Shown: piece after piece, positions 62,575-64,000 of the stretch | Layout of the letters: the number at the start of each line of letters is the position of its first letter | Position numbering within the stretch: the first letter of the stretch is position 1 | From: an uncultured Clostridia bacterium | GTDB taxonomy: Bacteria > Bacillota > Clostridia > Christensenellales > Aristaeellaceae | DNA: 64,000 bases | Reading direction: 5' to 3' | NCBI GenBank assembly: GCA_934632155.1 | Contig: CAKTXZ010000010.1 | Coordinates: forward strand, 1 to 64,000 | The notes under the pieces: generated by a model | Databases searched by the model: none | The model's input: the letters and a program-made list of their open reading frames with translations, nothing else | What the model was told of the DNA's origin: nothing | Position numbers and translations under genes: made by a program

Positions 62575-63690
62575 ATGAAGGATCCTAGAATCATTCGTCT
62601 GGCGCAGGGCCTTGTGAATTATTCCTGCCGCGTGCAGGAGGATGAGCGCGTGCTGATCGAGACCACGGGAATCCCGGAGGATTTTACCTGCGCGTTGGTC
62701 GAGGCGGTGTACGACGCGGGCGGCGTGCCGCTTTTGCAGCTGCATCAGCCCCGCGTCGAGCGCGCGCTGCTGCGCCGCTGCACGGAGACGCAGCTGGATT
62801 TGATGGCCAAATACGACGAGGAGCGCATGCGCGACTGTCAGGCGTATATCGGCGTGCGCGGCGGCGAGAACGCCTTTGAGCAAAGCGACGTGCCGCCCGC
62901 GCAAAAGGCGCTCTACGGCGTGCGCTACAGCAAGCGCGTGCATTCGCAGATTCGCGTGCCGCATACCAAATGGGTGGTGCTGCGCTACCCCACCCCCGCC
63001 ATGGCGCAGCAGGCCAACATGAGCACCGAGGCGTTCGAGGATTTTTATTTCGACGTCTGCACCATGGACTACGCCAAGATGAGCCGCGCGATGGATGCGC
63101 TGGTCCGGCGGATGGAGCGCACCGACCGGGTGCAGATCATCGGCAGGGATACTGATTTGACCTTCTCCATTGCGGGCATTCCCGCCGTTAAGTGCGACGG
63201 CCGGCTGAACATTCCCGACGGCGAGGTTTATACCGCGCCCGTGCGCGAAAGCGTCAACGGCCGCATTACCTATACCGCGCCCTCGCTCTATCAGGGCGTT
63301 CGGTATGAGAATGTCAGCCTGACGTTTGAAAACGGCCGCATCGTCGAGGCCGAGGGCAGCCATCCCGAGCTTTTGCGCCGTATCTTCGATACCGACCCCG
63401 GCGCGCGCTACGTGGGCGAATTTGCGTTGGGCGTAAACCCGTATATCACGCGCGCCATGCTCGACACGCTCTTTGATGAAAAAATTGCCGGCTCCTTCCA
63501 TTTTACGCCCGGCGCATGCTACGACGAATGCCCCAACGGCAACAAAAGCGCCATCCATTGGGATTTGGTCTGCATTCAAACGCCCGAATTCGGCGGCGGT
63601 GAAATCTATTTTGACGGCGAGCTGATTCGACGCGACGGCCTGTTCGTGCCCGAGGAGCTGCAATGCCTCAACCCCGACGCCCTGCGCTGA
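62575..63690 (+). CDS. M29-type metallo-aminopeptidase
   Basis: The 371-residue protein resembles thermophilic aminopeptidases of family M29: RLAQGLVNYSCRVQEDERVL, ETTGIPEDFTCALVEAVYDA, TDLTFSIAGIPAVKCDGRLN with GEVYTAPV, EGSHPELLRRIF, VGEFALGVNPYI, a metal-binding region around FHFTPGACYDECPNGNKS and AIHWDLVC. It should remove N-terminal residues from peptides in the cytoplasm. Start at 62575 has CGGAGGCG upstream. It is 182 bases from the acyltransferase and probably separately expressed. Confidence 0.9.
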   Translation: MKDPRIIRLAQGLVNYSCRVQEDERVLIETTGIPEDFTCALVEAVYDAGGVPLLQLHQPRVERALLRRCTETQLDLMAKYDEERMRDCQAYIGVRGGENAFEQSDVPPAQKALYGVRYSKRVHSQIRVPHTKWVVLRYPTPAMAQQANMSTEAFEDFYFDVCTMDYAKMSRAMDALVRRMERTDRVQIIGRDTDLTFSIAGIPAVKCDGRLNIPDGEVYTAPVRESVNGRITYTAPSLYQGVRYENVSLTFENGRIVEAEGSHPELLRRIFDTDPGARYVGEFALGVNPYITRAMLDTLFDEKIAGSFHFTPGACYDECPNGNKSAIHWDLVCIQTPEFGGGEIYFDGELIRRDGLFVPEELQCLNPDALR

Positions 63691-63735
63691 GGGACATGCC
63701 GGAAAGTAAATTTTTCGTGAATGAAACAAAGCGCC

Positions 63736-63764
63736 TTTCTCGTTTTCAATTTGTATGATATAAT
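63736..63764 (+). promoter_or_regulatory. Probable promoter for the gene at the right edge
   Basis: A consensus TATAAT lies at 63759-63764, with a weak TTTCTC at 63736-63741 as -35 and a 17-bp spacer. The leader to the next start is about 210 bases and contains AACCGC/GCGGTT and other small hairpins. Confidence 0.5.
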
Positions 63765-63978
63765 AATTAGGAAAACCGCGCGGCGGTTTCTCCGGGTCAG
63801 CGGGACGCTGGAAGCGTTACGCTGACCATCACGCTGTAATCAAACTGTGCGCCAGCCGCGAAGCGATTTTTTCCGGCGCGGCGCGGCGACGCCCGCAGGC
63901 CGGATGCGCGGCGCGGCCAGACCGCGCGACACGGCTTCGCAGCGATTTTCCATCCCCGCTTTTCAAGGAGGTACTCCC

Positions 63979-64000
63979 GTGGCAAAGTCCAGACGCAACA
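63979..64000 (+). CDS. Start of an unidentified gene, cut by the window edge
   Basis: GTG at 63979 follows AAGGAGGT by eight bases and reads MAKSRRN before the sequence ends. Too little remains to assign a family. Confidence 0.6.

Noticed and set aside
63780..63975. Riboswitch or structured leader before the last gene
   Set aside because: Only small G+C-rich hairpins are visible and none matches a riboswitch class I know.

Overview
The window looks like chromosomal DNA of a Gram-positive Bacillota, most likely a gut-type Clostridia. It is G+C-rich by eye. Start sites carry clear GGAGG ribosome binding sites, several promoters match sigma-A consensus, and there are RsfS, a NadD-YqeK fusion, PrfC and TypA, secreted SH3/peptidoglycan-binding proteins and several binding-protein-dependent sugar importers. 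The order or genus is my inference only (a Christensenellales-like lineage would fit). No tRNA, rRNA or CRISPR array was seen.

Layout. 1-2205: mobile and defence debris: a broken IS1182-type transposase, an AbiEi-type antitoxin with a truncated toxin partner, and a 69-bp palindromic element resembling insertion sequence ends. 2301-3896: release factor 3 (minus). 4522-10209: an AraC/PocR regulator and a four-gene sugar catabolic cassette (ROK kinase, GatZ/KbaZ-like protein, HAD phosphatase, fucose/arabinose isomerase-like protein). 10999-30297: a roughly 19-kb run of same-strand genes for glycan capture, import and breakdown. It holds two binding proteins (one of 955 residues with carbohydrate-binding-like domains), two permease pairs, a sialidase-like protein, two paralogous secreted beta-sandwich proteins (one a pseudogene), an NHL-propeller membrane protein, a YIP1-like protein, a DUF5696-like protein, GH43-like and GH2 hydrolases and an esterase. 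30812-36734: a separate minus-strand maltodextrin-type cluster (GH13 amylase, two permeases, binding protein, LacI regulator with two visible operators), lower in G+C by eye.

36915-51244 is mixed core and accessory sequence: a sugar isomerase/epimerase, TypA, XRE and TetR regulators, DegV, a conserved-looking 52-residue protein, an alanine-rich coiled-coil protein, an ArsC/Spx-like protein, RsfS, NadD-YqeK, a flavin reductase and a BaiN/HI0933-type flavoprotein. Between 48381 and 49283 lies a non-coding stretch with a cloverleaf-like inverted-repeat structure and a 107-bp tandem duplication. 51251-63690 carries a 1432-residue protein with 12 SH3-like modules, then pyrimidine nucleoside phosphorylase, a secreted unknown, a zinc-ribbon/membrane/37-residue-repeat protein, an acyltransferase and an M29-type aminopeptidase. 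The last 22 bases start another gene.

The strongest candidate for an undescribed system is 15299-26241. There a giant carbohydrate-binding SBP, two permease pairs and three membrane-linked proteins of unknown role (NHL propeller, YIP1, DUF5696) are packed with overlaps or short gaps and followed by glycoside hydrolases. None of the three ABC importers in the window has an ATPase gene here, so a shared MsmX-type ATPase elsewhere is likely.
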